From CBDCGJ01 sp965216645 (GTDB lineage: Bacteria; Pseudomonadota; Alphaproteobacteria; GCA-2731375): a DNA stretch of 64,000 bases. This document shows, in pieces, positions 52,339-61,297 of this stretch; the stretch's first letter is position 1, and every line of letters begins with the position of its first letter. Below the pieces are notes generated by a model that had not been told where the DNA came from, did no database searches, and saw nothing but the letters and a program-made list of their open reading frames with translations. The position numbers and the translations under genes are program-made. The stretch lies in NCBI GenBank assembly GCA_965216645.1, contig CBDCGJ010000040.1:9040-73039 (forward strand), written 5' to 3'.

Positions 52339-53649
52339 TTAAGCGCCGCGCCAAGCGCGCCAGGCATCGCCGGCCTGCAGGCGCCAATAGACCATCTGCG
52401 CCACCAGACGGCCGATGTCGCCGCCGGCCCAGCCGAGGCCGAATCGGTCGAACGCGGTGTAGCGGTCGCTGCCTTCGTCGATCGCCTCCGCCAGCAGCAG
52501 CCCGGCCATGGATGTGGTGGTCATGCCGGAACCGCCGAACGCCTGGGCATACCAGACGCCAGGATCGAGGCGGCCGATCTGCGGCATCTTGTGGGTGGCG
52601 TAGCTCATGGTGCCCATCCAGGTCACTTCCGCATCGACATCGTCAAGCTGCGGATAGACCTTGCGCAGATCGTTCAGCATGATCTGCTTCAGCTTCGCCG
52701 GCTCGCTTCTGCGGGCGGCGATGCGGCCGCCCCAAAGAATGCGGCTGTCGTCCAAGGGCCTGTAATAATCGCTAGCGAAGCGGGTGTCGGCGATGGCGTA
52801 GGGCGCGCGGATCGCCTCCTTCAGCCGGTTGTCGCCGATCGGCTCCGTGGTGGTGACATAGGTGGCGATCGGCAGGATCGCGCGGCCGAGCTTGCCGTGC
52901 AGGCCGTCCTGATAGCCGCCCATGGCGAAGATCACATGGTCCGCCGTGACCTGGCCCTTGGGTGTCGTTATCCGCTTGTCGGATCCGCTCAGGTCCAAGC
53001 CGGTGGCCGGTGTCGCTTCGAAGACGCGGCCGCCCAGGTCAGAGATCGCCTGGGCAACACCGAGGCAGTAGTTGAGCGGATGGAACTGGAAGCTCTCGCG
53101 ATCCAGCAGGCCGTCGTGATAGCGGGGCGAGGAGATCAGATCAGCCAGTTCGGACTGCGGTAGATATTCGTACTCGCGGTCGAAGACCTCGGCCATGAAA
53201 TCACGGTGTTTCAGCATGTCGTCGCTGCCGGCGAACCAATTGGCGATCAGCACGCCGGGCTTGGGATCGACGCCGGCCATGGCATAGCGCTCGATCCGCT
53301 CTCTCACCAAACTCCAGCCTTCGCGGGAGAGGTCGTGCAGATGCCGCGTCGTCTCCCGGCCAAAGGATTTATACAGGCTGCTCAGGTCGCGGGCGAAACC
53401 GCCGGCGCCGACGAAGCCGCCATTGCGGCCGGAGGCGCCCCAACCGACCCGCTTCGCTTCAAGCAGACAGACCTCATGCCCTTTCTCCGCCAGACTCAGC
53501 GCGGTGTTCAGGCCGGCCAGGCCGCCGCCGATGACGCAGCATTCCGCCGTCACCTCCCCCTCGAGCCGCGGCCAGGGGTCGCGCAGAACACGGGTGCGGG
53601 CATAGTGACTGTCGATATAGTCGGCCAAACCGGTCTCCTTTCCGGGCAT
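52339..53649 (-). CDS. FAD-dependent oxidoreductase, DAO family (PuuB-like)
   Basis: The 436-residue protein has the dinucleotide-binding motif CCVIGGGLAGLNTALSLAEKGHEVCLLEAKRVGWGASGRNGGFV. The SGRNGGFV end is typical of PuuB-like gamma-glutamylputrescine oxidases and related amine oxidases. Later markers are HVIFAMGGYQDG and WGGRIA, then MPQIGRLDPGVWYAQAFGGSGMTTTSMAGLLLAEA. It oxidises an amine or amino acid with FAD; the substrate is unresolved. The gene is divergent from the phosphotransferase gene, with 57 bp between the starts. Confidence 0.88.
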   Translation of the reverse strand: MPGKETGLADYIDSHYARTRVLRDPWPRLEGEVTAECCVIGGGLAGLNTALSLAEKGHEVCLLEAKRVGWGASGRNGGFVGAGGFARDLSSLYKSFGRETTRHLHDLSREGWSLVRERIERYAMAGVDPKPGVLIANWFAGSDDMLKHRDFMAEVFDREYEYLPQSELADLISSPRYHDGLLDRESFQFHPLNYCLGVAQAISDLGGRVFEATPATGLDLSGSDKRITTPKGQVTADHVIFAMGGYQDGLHGKLGRAILPIATYVTTTEPIGDNRLKEAIRAPYAIADTRFASDYYRPLDDSRILWGGRIAARRSEPAKLKQIMLNDLRKVYPQLDDVDAEVTWMGTMSYATHKMPQIGRLDPGVWYAQAFGGSGMTTTSMAGLLLAEAIDEGSDRYTAFDRFGLGWAGGDIGRLVAQMVYWRLQAGDAWRAWRGA

Positions 53650-53706
53650 GCTTTGCCAATCCGCGGCGAAGCTATACTCTTATACCAACCCGACCGAAAG
53701 CACACG

Positions 53707-54729
53707 ATGAACGACGCAGAACAACCGGAACAGGAGCTGGCCGCGCAGCTGAGCGCGGCGCTGACCGAGACCTTCGGGCAGGCGCCGGCGATCGCCGGTC
53801 TGCTGAAGCTGCCGGCCGGCGCGAGTCGGGAGACCTGGTCCTTCACCGCCACGGCGGAACGCGAGACGGCGGAATTGATCCTGAAGCGCGATCCGCCGGC
53901 GACCAAGCCGATGACCGTGGATGGCGTCGAGGTCACCCACGGCGTCGACCGGATGACCGAGGCCCGCCTTATGCAACGGGCCGGCGCCGCCGGCGTGCCG
54001 GAGCCTGAAGTGCTGGCGATCAGCACGGCGGACAACCCCCTGGGCGCCGGCTTCGTGATGCGGCGGGTGCCGGGAGAATCTCTCGGCGGCCGTATCGTCC
54101 GGCAGCCGGACTTCGCCGATGCCCGCAAGGTGCTGGCGTTTCAATGCGGCGAGGCGCTGGCCAAACTGCATGCGATCCCCACGGACGAGCTGCCCACCCT
54201 GCGCGGGCTCGATCCCGCCGCCCATCTGGCGCTCTATGCCGATACCCTGCACCGCTTCGACACGCCGCAGCTCGGTTTCGAATACGGCATTCACTGGCTG
54301 ACCGAGCGGCTGGAACTGGCCGGCGGGCGCCATGGTCTGACACATGGCGACTTCCGCAACGGCAATCTGATTGTCGATCGGGACGGGCTGGCGGCGGTGC
54401 TGGATTGGGAGCTTGGCCATCTCGGCGATCCGATGTGCGATCTCGGTTGGCTTTGCATCCGCTCATGGCGCTACGGCGTCACGGAGTTGCCGGTCGGCGG
54501 CTTCGGTCGGCGCGCGGATCTGTTCGCCGGCTACGAGGCCGGTGGCGGTCCGCCGGTGGATCCGGAGGTCGTGCGGTTCTGGGAAATCTTCGGCTGCCTG
54601 CGCTGGGGCATCATGTGCCTGCAGATGGGTTATGCGCATATCAGCGGCAGCTACCGCTCCGTCGAACGGGCGGTGATCGCGCGCCGGGCGGCGGAAACCG
54701 AATACGACCTGCTGCAATTGTTGGATTGA
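53707..54729 (+). CDS. Aminoglycoside phosphotransferase-family kinase (ACAD10-like)
   Basis: About 340 residues from ATG 53,707 (MNDAEQPEQELAAQL). The kinase fold is marked by the nucleotide-side strand ETAELILKRDPP, the catalytic loop HGDFRNGNLIVD and the metal site VLDWELGHLGDPMCDLGWL. In many alpha- and actinobacteria this type sits beside acyl-CoA dehydrogenases and DUF6285 genes and is thought to phosphorylate a hydroxyacid or hydroxyacyl-CoA (family knowledge). Here DUF6285 follows immediately, but no dehydrogenase is adjacent. It does not imply antibiotic resistance. Confidence 0.88.
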   Translation: MNDAEQPEQELAAQLSAALTETFGQAPAIAGLLKLPAGASRETWSFTATAERETAELILKRDPPATKPMTVDGVEVTHGVDRMTEARLMQRAGAAGVPEPEVLAISTADNPLGAGFVMRRVPGESLGGRIVRQPDFADARKVLAFQCGEALAKLHAIPTDELPTLRGLDPAAHLALYADTLHRFDTPQLGFEYGIHWLTERLELAGGRHGLTHGDFRNGNLIVDRDGLAAVLDWELGHLGDPMCDLGWLCIRSWRYGVTELPVGGFGRRADLFAGYEAGGGPPVDPEVVRFWEIFGCLRWGIMCLQMGYAHISGSYRSVERAVIARRAAETEYDLLQLLD

Positions 54730-54763
54730 GGTGGACCGATGCTGGAGAGACGGAGACGACGCC

Positions 54764-55168
54764 ATGCCGCATGAGCGCCCGGATGCCTTCGAGTTGATCG
54801 AGGCGGTGCGCGAGTTTCTCATGGAGACGGTGATGCCCGGGATGCCGGGCCAGGCTGGCTTCCATGCGCGCGTCGCCGCCAACGCCCTGGCGATCGCCGG
54901 ACGCGAATTGCGGGAGAACGAGGCCCTGAGCGCGGCGGAGGGCGACCGGCTGCGGCGGTTGCTCGATGGAATGGACGGGACGGCGGATGGGCCGGCCGGC
55001 GGCACGGCGGAAGAGCTGAACTGGCGGCTTATCCATCAGCTCCGCGACGGCGATTTGGCGGTCGACCGGGCGGCGCTATTGGATCATATGCGGCGGACGG
55101 TGCGCGACAAGCTGGGACTGTCGAACCCGAAATACCTGCTGCCGGAAGATCGGCCGGAGACACCGTGA
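54764..55168 (+). CDS. DUF6285 domain protein
   Basis: From ATG 54,764 (MPHERPDAFELIEAVREFL) the product has 134 residues, mostly helical. Stretches such as FHARVAANALAIAGREL, ELNWRLIHQLRDGDL and RRTVRDKLGLSNPKYL resemble DUF6285, which is regularly encoded after this phosphotransferase type. The function is unknown. Its stop overlaps the GTG start of the MmcB gene (GTGA). Confidence 0.75.
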   Translation: MPHERPDAFELIEAVREFLMETVMPGMPGQAGFHARVAANALAIAGRELRENEALSAAEGDRLRRLLDGMDGTADGPAGGTAEELNWRLIHQLRDGDLAVDRAALLDHMRRTVRDKLGLSNPKYLLPEDRPETP

Positions 55169-55632
55169 GCGCGCCGATCCCCGATCCCGCCGACCTGTTG
55201 GCCCGCGGCGTTTCCCGCATGCTGCGTCACCGCGGTTTCGTTTCGATCCCGGAGTTTCGCTTGCGGACCGGCCGCCGCGCCGATGTCGCCGCGCTGGACG
55301 GCAAGGGGGAGCTGCTGATCGTCGAGATCAAGCGCTCCGTCGCCGACTACCGTAGCGACGCCAAATGGCCGGACTATCTCGACTATTGCGATTTCTTCTA
55401 TTTCGCGGTGCCGGCCGAATTCCCGTCCGAGATATTGCCCGAGGATCAGGGCCTGATCATCGCCGACCGTTATGGCGCCGAGGTGATCCGCCCGGCCCGC
55501 CGGATCGAGCCGAAGATGCATGCCAGCCGCCGCAAGGAGGTTACCCTCCGCTTCGCCCGCACCGCCGCCACCCGCTTGCGCCACCTCTACGATCCCGAGC
55601 TCAGCCGCATCGAGCCGGAGGAAGATCTGTAG
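55165..55632 (+). CDS. mmcB: MmcB family DNA repair protein
   Basis: The 155-residue protein starts at GTG 55,165. The PD-(D/E)xK-like core is visible as RRADVAALDGKGELLIVEIKRSVADYRSDAKWPDYLDYCDFFYFAVP, with D...E.K as the nuclease-type acidic set. In Caulobacter, MmcB is DNA-damage-induced and linked to ImuB-type mutagenic repair (family knowledge). It is the last gene before the parS palindrome. Confidence 0.85.
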   Translation: MSAPIPDPADLLARGVSRMLRHRGFVSIPEFRLRTGRRADVAALDGKGELLIVEIKRSVADYRSDAKWPDYLDYCDFFYFAVPAEFPSEILPEDQGLIIADRYGAEVIRPARRIEPKMHASRRKEVTLRFARTAATRLRHLYDPELSRIEPEEDL

Positions 55633-55697
55633 TCTCGGGTCTCCGCGCGCCCACGGGACCGCCCATGGCCGCCGCCATCGACGAATAGGTCAATAGA

Positions 55698-55731
55698 GCT
55701 GACCTATGTTTCACGTGAAACAAAGGTCAGC
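55698..55731. promoter_or_regulatory. parS centromere-like site in an extended palindrome
   Basis: The 16-bp core TGTTTCACGTGAAACA (55,707-55,722) is a perfect match to the ParB-binding parS consensus. It lies within a longer inverted repeat: GCTGACCT and AGGTCAGC flank it, separated from the core by one A on each side. parS sites cluster near the chromosome origin and load ParB for segregation. It is in a non-coding gap after mmcB. Confidence 0.85.
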
Positions 55732-55791
55732 AATACTGCCGATTCTGTTTGGACTCCCACGCCCGCGCCAGGATGCCGGAAAGCGCTCAAA

Positions 55792-56111
55792 CCGAAATCA
55801 AAGGGTCTGACCCTTTAGGGTTAATTTTCATGCGGATTCTCTAAAAACCAGGTGATTTTCACACTTCAAATAATCAAAGGGTACGACCAGATTCGATGGA
55901 GAAAACGAACCGGCTCGACCGCCGTTTGTTGGACTCCGTCCAATTCTCGGCGCGCCGGCGGCCGGGATGTTGTTGCCGATCAGGCATGCTGGAAGAGAAC
56001 CACAGATGCACACGGAAAAACACGGATCGGTGTAGCGCCTGCCACGGGATCTGTGTTAATCGGCGTTCATCTGTGGTTTCGTAACCGATAGCCTTCCGCG
56101 TCATCCAACCA
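55792..56111. repeat. 320-bp direct repeat, copy 1
   Basis: Copy 1 matches 56,879-57,198 over 320 bp, with only about four differences seen by eye. It begins with the AAATCAAAGGGTCTGACCC motif also found at 6,151-6,270. It also contains the perfect 11-bp inverted pair AACCACAGATG (55,998-56,008) and CATCTGTGGTT (56,068-56,078), a widespread intergenic hairpin type. It precedes the SEL1 gene. Confidence 0.9.
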
Positions 56112-56124
56112 TACGGAGCTTGGG

Positions 56125-56931
56125 TTGACTTATCGGAAACTCTGGATCGCGAAAAAGCTGATCCTCGACGGGAAATATAGCCGCGCCAAAGCGGTGCTCT
56201 ACCCCGCCGCGCGCTCTGGGATCGCGGAAGCGCAGGCGCTGTTGGGCTACCTCTATTTCTGCGACGACGATATGAGCGGGAAGGAAGCCGGCATGTGGTT
56301 GAACAAAGCTGCCGGACGGTCACACCCACATGCCCTGGCGATGATAGCAGCCGCCAGTTTTCGCCAAGACGGTCTTTCTGGCACCTCGCCGGACACCCCC
56401 ATTGGCATCCATTTACTTCGCAAGGCGGCGCGCCGTGGTGCGGCCGACGCTCAGCGCAACCTCGCCACAACCTACATCTGGGGCGAGCAACTGCCGCGTG
56501 ACCTGAGGAGAGCCGTCTATTGGTACACCCGCGCCGCCCGCCAAGGCCATGGCGAGGCGCAGTACGATCTCGCCTGTATGTGGCTCGACGGCGAGGCGGG
56601 TAAGGTGGATATTCCAACGGCAGTCCGATGGTTCACCGCATGCGCGACCGGCGAAGACCCAGCTTGGTACGGCAGCGAAGCGGCGGAGTTTTTGTCTGAC
56701 ATTTACGATGGCGGTTTCGGCGAAGCCTATGCCGATCCAGCCGACGCCGCCCACTGGCGCGACCGGATGGAGACCCTGCGCGGTGCGCCCCCCGAGACCC
56801 CATCCGGACTGGCTCTATCGATAGGCAGGACGACGAGATGCCCGCAGCCGTGCAAGCCTCGGCCAGATCAGCGCCCCTCCGAAATCAAAGGGTCTGACCC
56901 TTTAGGGTTAATTTTCATGCGAATTCTCTAA
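56125..56931 (+). CDS. SEL1-like repeat protein
   Basis: The 268-residue protein starts at TTG 56,125 (no ATG fits). It contains SEL1/TPR-like units: ARSGIAEAQALLGYLYF, KEAGMWLNKAAGRSHPHALAMIA, LLRKAARRGAADAQRNLATTY, YWYTRAARQGHGEAQYDLACMW. Such alpha-solenoids mediate protein contacts. The last ~18 codons and the stop lie in the second 320-bp repeat, so the original C-terminus has been replaced or extended by repeat DNA. No signal peptide is seen. Confidence 0.7.
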   Translation: MTYRKLWIAKKLILDGKYSRAKAVLYPAARSGIAEAQALLGYLYFCDDDMSGKEAGMWLNKAAGRSHPHALAMIAAASFRQDGLSGTSPDTPIGIHLLRKAARRGAADAQRNLATTYIWGEQLPRDLRRAVYWYTRAARQGHGEAQYDLACMWLDGEAGKVDIPTAVRWFTACATGEDPAWYGSEAAEFLSDIYDGGFGEAYADPADAAHWRDRMETLRGAPPETPSGLALSIGRTTRCPQPCKPRPDQRPSEIKGSDPLGLIFMRIL

Positions 56932-57198
56932 AAACCGGGTGATTTTCACACTTCAAATAATCAAAGGGTACGACCAGATTCGATGGAGAAAACGAACCGG
57001 CTCGACCGCCGTTTGTTGGACTCCGTCCAATTCTCGGCGCGCCGGCGGCCGGGATGTTGTTGCCGATCAGGCATGCGGGAAGAGAACCACAGATGCACAC
57101 GGAAAAACACGGATCGGTGTACCGCCTGCCACGGGATCTGTGTTAATCGGCGTTCATCTGTGGTTTCGTAACCGATAGCCTTCCGCGTCATCCAACCA
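56879..57198. repeat. 320-bp direct repeat, copy 2
   Basis: Near-identical to copy 1 at 55,792-56,111 and equally long. Its first ~53 bp supply the stop and tail of the SEL1 gene. It is followed by a collapsed copy of that gene, so the repeat and gene were duplicated together. Confidence 0.9.
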
Positions 57199-57204
57199 AT
57201 CGGG

Positions 57205-57290
57205 GCAGGGGGTCACCTATCGAATACTTCGGACAGCGAAGAATTACTTCGAGATCGCATCCGGGCTGGCTATATCGATAGGACGTGCCG
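57205..57290 (+). pseudogene. Collapsed second copy of the SEL1 gene
   Basis: Translation gives VTYRILRTAKNYFEIASG and then LAISIGR, matching the SEL1 gene start (TYRKLWIAKKLI) fused directly to its end (PSGLALSIGRTT). The internal ~620 bp are missing; the junction lies near GAGATCGCATCCGG (about 57,250-57,264), which matches GAGACCCCATCCGG in the intact gene. It has no start codon in good context and ends next to the aldo/keto reductase stop. Confidence 0.75.
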
Positions 57291-58046
57291 TTACATGCCC
57301 ACCGCCGCGCAGTTCGCGGCGAGGTGGGTCGGGTTCAGGGTGCCGACGATGATGCTGTGGACGCCGGGGGTGTCGGCGGCTTGACGCAGGGCGGCGGCGG
57401 GATCGGTGGTGTGGCCGCTCGACAGGGCTTTCTTGATGACGACGCCTTTGCCGCGTTCCCGGGCGTGGGCGATCACCGGCAGCTGGCTCCCGTCGTCGGG
57501 ATTGAGCTCAACCATAACCACGTCGCAGAGTTCGAGTGCGCGCAGGCCGCCCTCCACGGTTTTGCTCGACATGCCGATGGCGGCGATGTCGCCCAACTGT
57601 TTGCGGCCGCGCAGGATGTCGACGGCGTCGCTATTGTCCAAAATATCGAGGTCGTTGCCGTCGGAATGGATGAAGACGATCTCCAACACCTCCCGGCGCA
57701 GGCGCTTCAGGCTGCGGTCGAGACTGGCCTCGATCGCCGTCGCGGAGAAGTCGAAGCGGGAGACGCCGTTCTCGAATATCTCCCCCACCTTGGTGGCGAT
57801 CACCCAGGCATTCGGTTCCGGCAATAGTTGACCCAATCGTTCTTCCGCCGCGCCATAGGCCGGCGCCGTGTCGAGGAAGTTGATCCCGAGCTCCCGCGCT
57901 TGGCTGAGCAACGATACAACCTGGTCGTCGTCGGGAAGCTCGAACCCGTGCGGATACTTGACGCCTTGGTTGCGCCCGAACTTCACCGTGCCCAGGCCGA
58001 GCAGGCTGACATTGAAGCCGAGACTGCCGAGTTCCCTCAACTCCAT
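57291..58046 (-). CDS. Aldo/keto reductase
   Basis: The 251-residue protein has the AKR tetrad regions: INFLDTAPAYGAAEERLGQLL (Asp and Tyr), NAWVIATKVG (Lys) and EIVFIHSDGND (His). It is shorter than the usual 270-320 residues, which suits the small AKR subfamily. It reduces an aldehyde or ketone with NADPH. Its start overlaps the stop of the upstream FAD oxidoreductase by 10 bp, so both are co-translated. Confidence 0.85.
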   Translation of the reverse strand: MELRELGSLGFNVSLLGLGTVKFGRNQGVKYPHGFELPDDDQVVSLLSQARELGINFLDTAPAYGAAEERLGQLLPEPNAWVIATKVGEIFENGVSRFDFSATAIEASLDRSLKRLRREVLEIVFIHSDGNDLDILDNSDAVDILRGRKQLGDIAAIGMSSKTVEGGLRALELCDVVMVELNPDDGSQLPVIAHARERGKGVVIKKALSSGHTTDPAAALRQAADTPGVHSIIVGTLNPTHLAANCAAVGM

Positions 58047-59218
58047 CGCACGGCCTCATCCCAGGGCGGCGCGGCGAATTCCGGGCTTGGCAGATCGGCC
58101 AGCGTCTCGAGATCGAGCCGCGCAGCGGGCGGCGGAAGTTGATTGCGAATCGAGCGGGCCAGGCGCGGCGCCAGGGCCAACTTGGTCGGCCAGGACATGA
58201 TGACATTCTGCTGCCGGGTCACCACCGGCAGATCGGGGCGGCGGCCGTCCGGCTGATATCCCTCCGCCCGGTCCACATCCAGGGTCGCCCAGGCACAGTC
58301 CGACAGATCGAGCCAGGGCAGCAGGCGATCGAATTCATGCTTGGCCGAGGCAATGAGTTCGTCCCGCGGTACGCCGACACCGTCTTCCGCCAACTGCCCG
58401 CCGACATACCAGACCCGATCGCCATCCCGCGCCCGATGGCTGGTGACAGTAACCCGCGGATTGCGGTGTTTGACGATACAATGGGCGTGCAGCTCCACCG
58501 GCGCGCCTTTGATCATCAGCATTTGCAAGGGGCGCCGCTGGCCCACCTGTCCGGTCATGCCGAGCTTGGCGGCCAGCGCCTCGTTGCCCGCGCCGGCGGT
58601 GCAGACCACCATGGCCGGGGCCAGCCGCAGGCCCCCGATGGCGACCGTCTCGACCCGGCCGCCGGAAATCTCGAACCGCGCCGCGTCCGGCCCGTCGATC
58701 GCCCGGATGGCGGACTTGTTAGGGTCATGGAGCGCGCGCAGCACGCTAGGCACGTCCAGCACCAATTCGTCGAGGGCCAGTAGATCGCCGGCGAAACCCG
58801 GATCGTCGAAGGGCGGCGGCCGTTCCTTAAGCGCCTCAACTTTGCCGCGCATGGCCTTGGCGGCGAAGAAGCTCATCATGCCGCCGGCGAATTGACGTGG
58901 GATCCACATCAGATGGCGGTCCGCCGCGACCTTGGCGGCACGAAGGTCCGGCCCCGCGCGCCCGGCCAGGGCGGCGCGCCAAACCTCCGGCATTTCTGTC
59001 AGCGCCTCCGCCGCCGAATTCACCGACATCTCCAGGGTGTATTTCGTGCCGCCGTGGATAATGCCTTGGGAGGCCAGGCTTTGCGTCCCGCCGAGCCGGC
59101 CGGCTTCGAGCAACACGGCGCCATAACCCTGCTGGCGAAGCGTCGAGAGCAGCCACAGGCCGGCGATGCCGCCGCCGAAAATGACGACGTCAACGGCCAG
59201 GGCCGGCTCAGTCGTCAT
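58037..59218 (-). CDS. FAD-dependent oxidoreductase (DAO/glycerol-3-phosphate dehydrogenase-like)
   Basis: The 393-residue protein begins LAVDVVIFGGGIAGLWLLSTLRQQGYGAVLLEAGRLGGTQSLASQGIIHGG, a dinucleotide-binding start with the SQGIIHGG turn of DAO-type oxidases. Later PAMVVCTAGAGNEALAAKLG is the second FAD-contact strand. Its start overlaps the hldE stop by about 10 bp. The substrate is unknown. It is placed in an operon with hldE and the aldo/keto reductase. Confidence 0.8.
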   Translation of the reverse strand: MTTEPALAVDVVIFGGGIAGLWLLSTLRQQGYGAVLLEAGRLGGTQSLASQGIIHGGTKYTLEMSVNSAAEALTEMPEVWRAALAGRAGPDLRAAKVAADRHLMWIPRQFAGGMMSFFAAKAMRGKVEALKERPPPFDDPGFAGDLLALDELVLDVPSVLRALHDPNKSAIRAIDGPDAARFEISGGRVETVAIGGLRLAPAMVVCTAGAGNEALAAKLGMTGQVGQRRPLQMLMIKGAPVELHAHCIVKHRNPRVTVTSHRARDGDRVWYVGGQLAEDGVGVPRDELIASAKHEFDRLLPWLDLSDCAWATLDVDRAEGYQPDGRRPDLPVVTRQQNVIMSWPTKLALAPRLARSIRNQLPPPAARLDLETLADLPSPEFAAPPWDEAVRWS

Positions 59219-60673
59219 CGCCGGAAATCTTGCGGATCAGCTTCGTGGAGCTGCGGCCCTCGACCAGACGGGAAAGATGGATCTCGCCGCCATAGCCGCG
59301 CACCAGGTCGGCGCCGACCACGCCGTCGATGTCATAGTCGCCGCCCTTGATCAGAACGTCCGGTTGCAGCAGCTCCAGCAGGGCGACCGGCTCGTCCTCT
59401 TCGAACACCACGACTATGTCCACGGCGGTCATCGCCGCCAGCATCAGGGGCGCGGGACTCCTCGTCCTGCAGCGGCCGGTCCGGGCCTTTCAGACGCGCG
59501 ACGGAGGCGTCGCTATTGATGGCGACGATCAGCCGGTCGCAATGGCCCTTGGCGTCTTCCAGCAGGGCGACATGGCCCGGATGCAGCAGATCGAAGCAGC
59601 CGTTGGTGAAGCCGACCTTGAAGCCAGCGGCGCGCCAGCGTTGCACCCTGTCCTGTGCCGCCTGCCGGTCCATCACCGTGACCTCGGCATTGTAAAAATC
59701 CGCCTGCTTCAGCGCGGCCGCCAGTTCGCCCGGGGTCACCACGGCGGTGCCCGCCTTGGCGACGACAATTACTGCCGGCATGGCTCGCCAGCTCGGTCGC
59801 GGTAGCCAGGTCGGCGCCCGCGCCCAAAGCAATGGCCGCGGTGGCGACGACCGTGTCGCCGGCGCCGGAGACGTCGTAGACCTGCCGCGCGAAAGCCGGC
59901 AGATGCAGCGGCGCACCGTCGCGCGGGATCAGCGACAGGCCCTGTTCCGACCGGCTTGCCAAAACGGCGGCGACGTCGAGATTGTCGAGCAATTGCCGGG
60001 CCGCCGTCACGATCTCCTCATCGCTGTCGCAGGTCAGGCCGGTAGCCGCCGCCAGCTCCGCGCGGTTGGGCTTTAGGACGGTGGCGCCGGCATAGGCGCC
60101 CAGGTCCGCCCGCTTCGGGTCGACCAGGACGGGTTTGCCGGCGGCGGTGGCCTGTTCGATGGCGAACCGCAGAACTGCATCGGTGAGACAGCCCTTGGCA
60201 TAATCGGAGATGATGACGACGTCGCAATCCGGCAGGGCGGTCGCGAACCTTGTCAGCAGCGCTTCGACGGCGGCGGGATTGGCCGGTGCCGTGCTTTCCT
60301 CATCGATCCGTATCAATTGCTGGCCAGCGGCACCATAGCGAGTTTTTAGCGTGGTCGGGCGCGCTGGGTCGACGACCAGGGCGAGGTCCAGGCCTTCGGT
60401 TCCGTCGGCCAAGTCCCGTAGCTCCCCCGCCGCCGCGTCGTCGCCGACCAAGCCGATCAAGACCGCGCGGCCGGCCAGAGCCTGGATATTGCGCCCCACA
60501 TTGCCGGCCCCGCCCAGCATGGTTTGGCGGCGCTCGCTACGCAGGATGGGGATCGGCGCTTCCTGAGAGACGCGGGCGACCCGGCCATAGACGAAACGGT
60601 CGAGCATGACGTCGCCCAAACACAAGACGCCAACTTCGGCGAAGGCTTCCAGATAGGTTTCGCTGCCGCTCAT
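59208..60673 (-). pseudogene. hldE: Bifunctional heptose kinase/adenylyltransferase HldE, two +1 frameshifts
   Basis: The kinase part starts MSGSETYLEAFAEVGVLCLGDVMLDRFVYG and runs through LVDPKRADLGAYAGATVLKPNRAEL and GAGDTVVATAAIALG. A single extra base near 59,775-59,778 shifts the frame just after ELASHA. The adenylyltransferase part then shows VGFTNGCFDLLHPGHVALLEDAKG (HxGH motif), until a second extra G in GGGG 59,447-59,450 shifts the frame again before MLAAMTAVDIVVVFEEDEP...LIKGGDYDIDGVVGAD. Removing both bases gives one continuous enzyme for ADP-heptose synthesis for lipopolysaccharide. Likely the genome's working copy if the insertions are sequencing errors. Confidence 0.88.
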
Positions 60674-60711
60674 GATCCGTCCGCCTTTCGGCCCGACATA
60701 ATGGCCGATGA

Positions 60712-61290
60712 CTATATCAGGCCCAGTTTCAACTCCAAAGCGCCGCAGAGCATGTGGCCCCAGACGATATGCATTTCCTGGATGCGCGGCGTGTCGTTCG
60801 ACGGCACGATCAGCAGCGGCTCGGCCAGCCCGACCATGGCGCCGCCGTCGCGGCCGGTCAGGCCGGCGGCCACCAGTCCCTTGTCCCGCGCCGTGCGCAG
60901 CGCCGCCAACACGTTCGGGCTTTTGCCCGAGGTGGAAATGCCAATCGCGACGTCGCCGGCCTGGCCCAGCGCCTCGATCTGGCGGGCGAAGACCCGCTCG
61001 AATCCCATATCGTTCGACGCGGCGGTCAGGGTCGAGCTATCCACGGTCAGCGCGAGGGCGGCGATCGGTGCGCGGTCGTCGATATAGCGGACGGCCAATT
61101 CGGTCGCCAAATGCTGGGCGTCCGCGGCGCTGCCGCCATTGCCGAAAAACAGGATCTTGCCGCCGTTCCGGATCGACCGTTCGCAGACGTCGATAAGCTC
61201 GATGAATTGGTCGTTGAGGGACGCTTCCGACGCCTCGAAGGTTTGGCGATGGGCCGACAGCTCGTCGGCGATGTAGCGCCGTATATCCAT
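60712..61290 (-). CDS. gmhA: Sedoheptulose 7-phosphate isomerase GmhA
   Basis: From ATG 61,290 (MDIRRYIADELSAHRQ) the 192-residue SIS-fold protein has the phosphate-binding loop KILFFGNGGSAADAQHLATELAVRY, ALTVDSSTLTAASND and GDVAIGISTSGKSPNVLAAL. The QEMHIVWGHMLC end carries the catalytic Glu/His of GmhA. It makes D-glycero-D-manno-heptose 7-phosphate, the substrate of HldE encoded just downstream, so the two form the heptose branch of LPS synthesis. Confidence 0.93.
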   Translation of the reverse strand: MDIRRYIADELSAHRQTFEASEASLNDQFIELIDVCERSIRNGGKILFFGNGGSAADAQHLATELAVRYIDDRAPIAALALTVDSSTLTAASNDMGFERVFARQIEALGQAGDVAIGISTSGKSPNVLAALRTARDKGLVAAGLTGRDGGAMVGLAEPLLIVPSNDTPRIQEMHIVWGHMLCGALELKLGLI

Positions 61291-61297
61291 AAACCCG

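Noticed and set aside
53707..54729. Aminoglycoside resistance gene
   Set aside because: The family is a general small-molecule kinase type; its DUF6285 neighbour points to metabolism, not resistance.
55852..56091. 79-codon frame repeated identically in both 320-bp repeats (also 56,939-57,178)
   Set aside because: Duplication of DNA explains the repeated frame; no start signal and no protein-like domain were seen, and it spans a non-coding hairpin.
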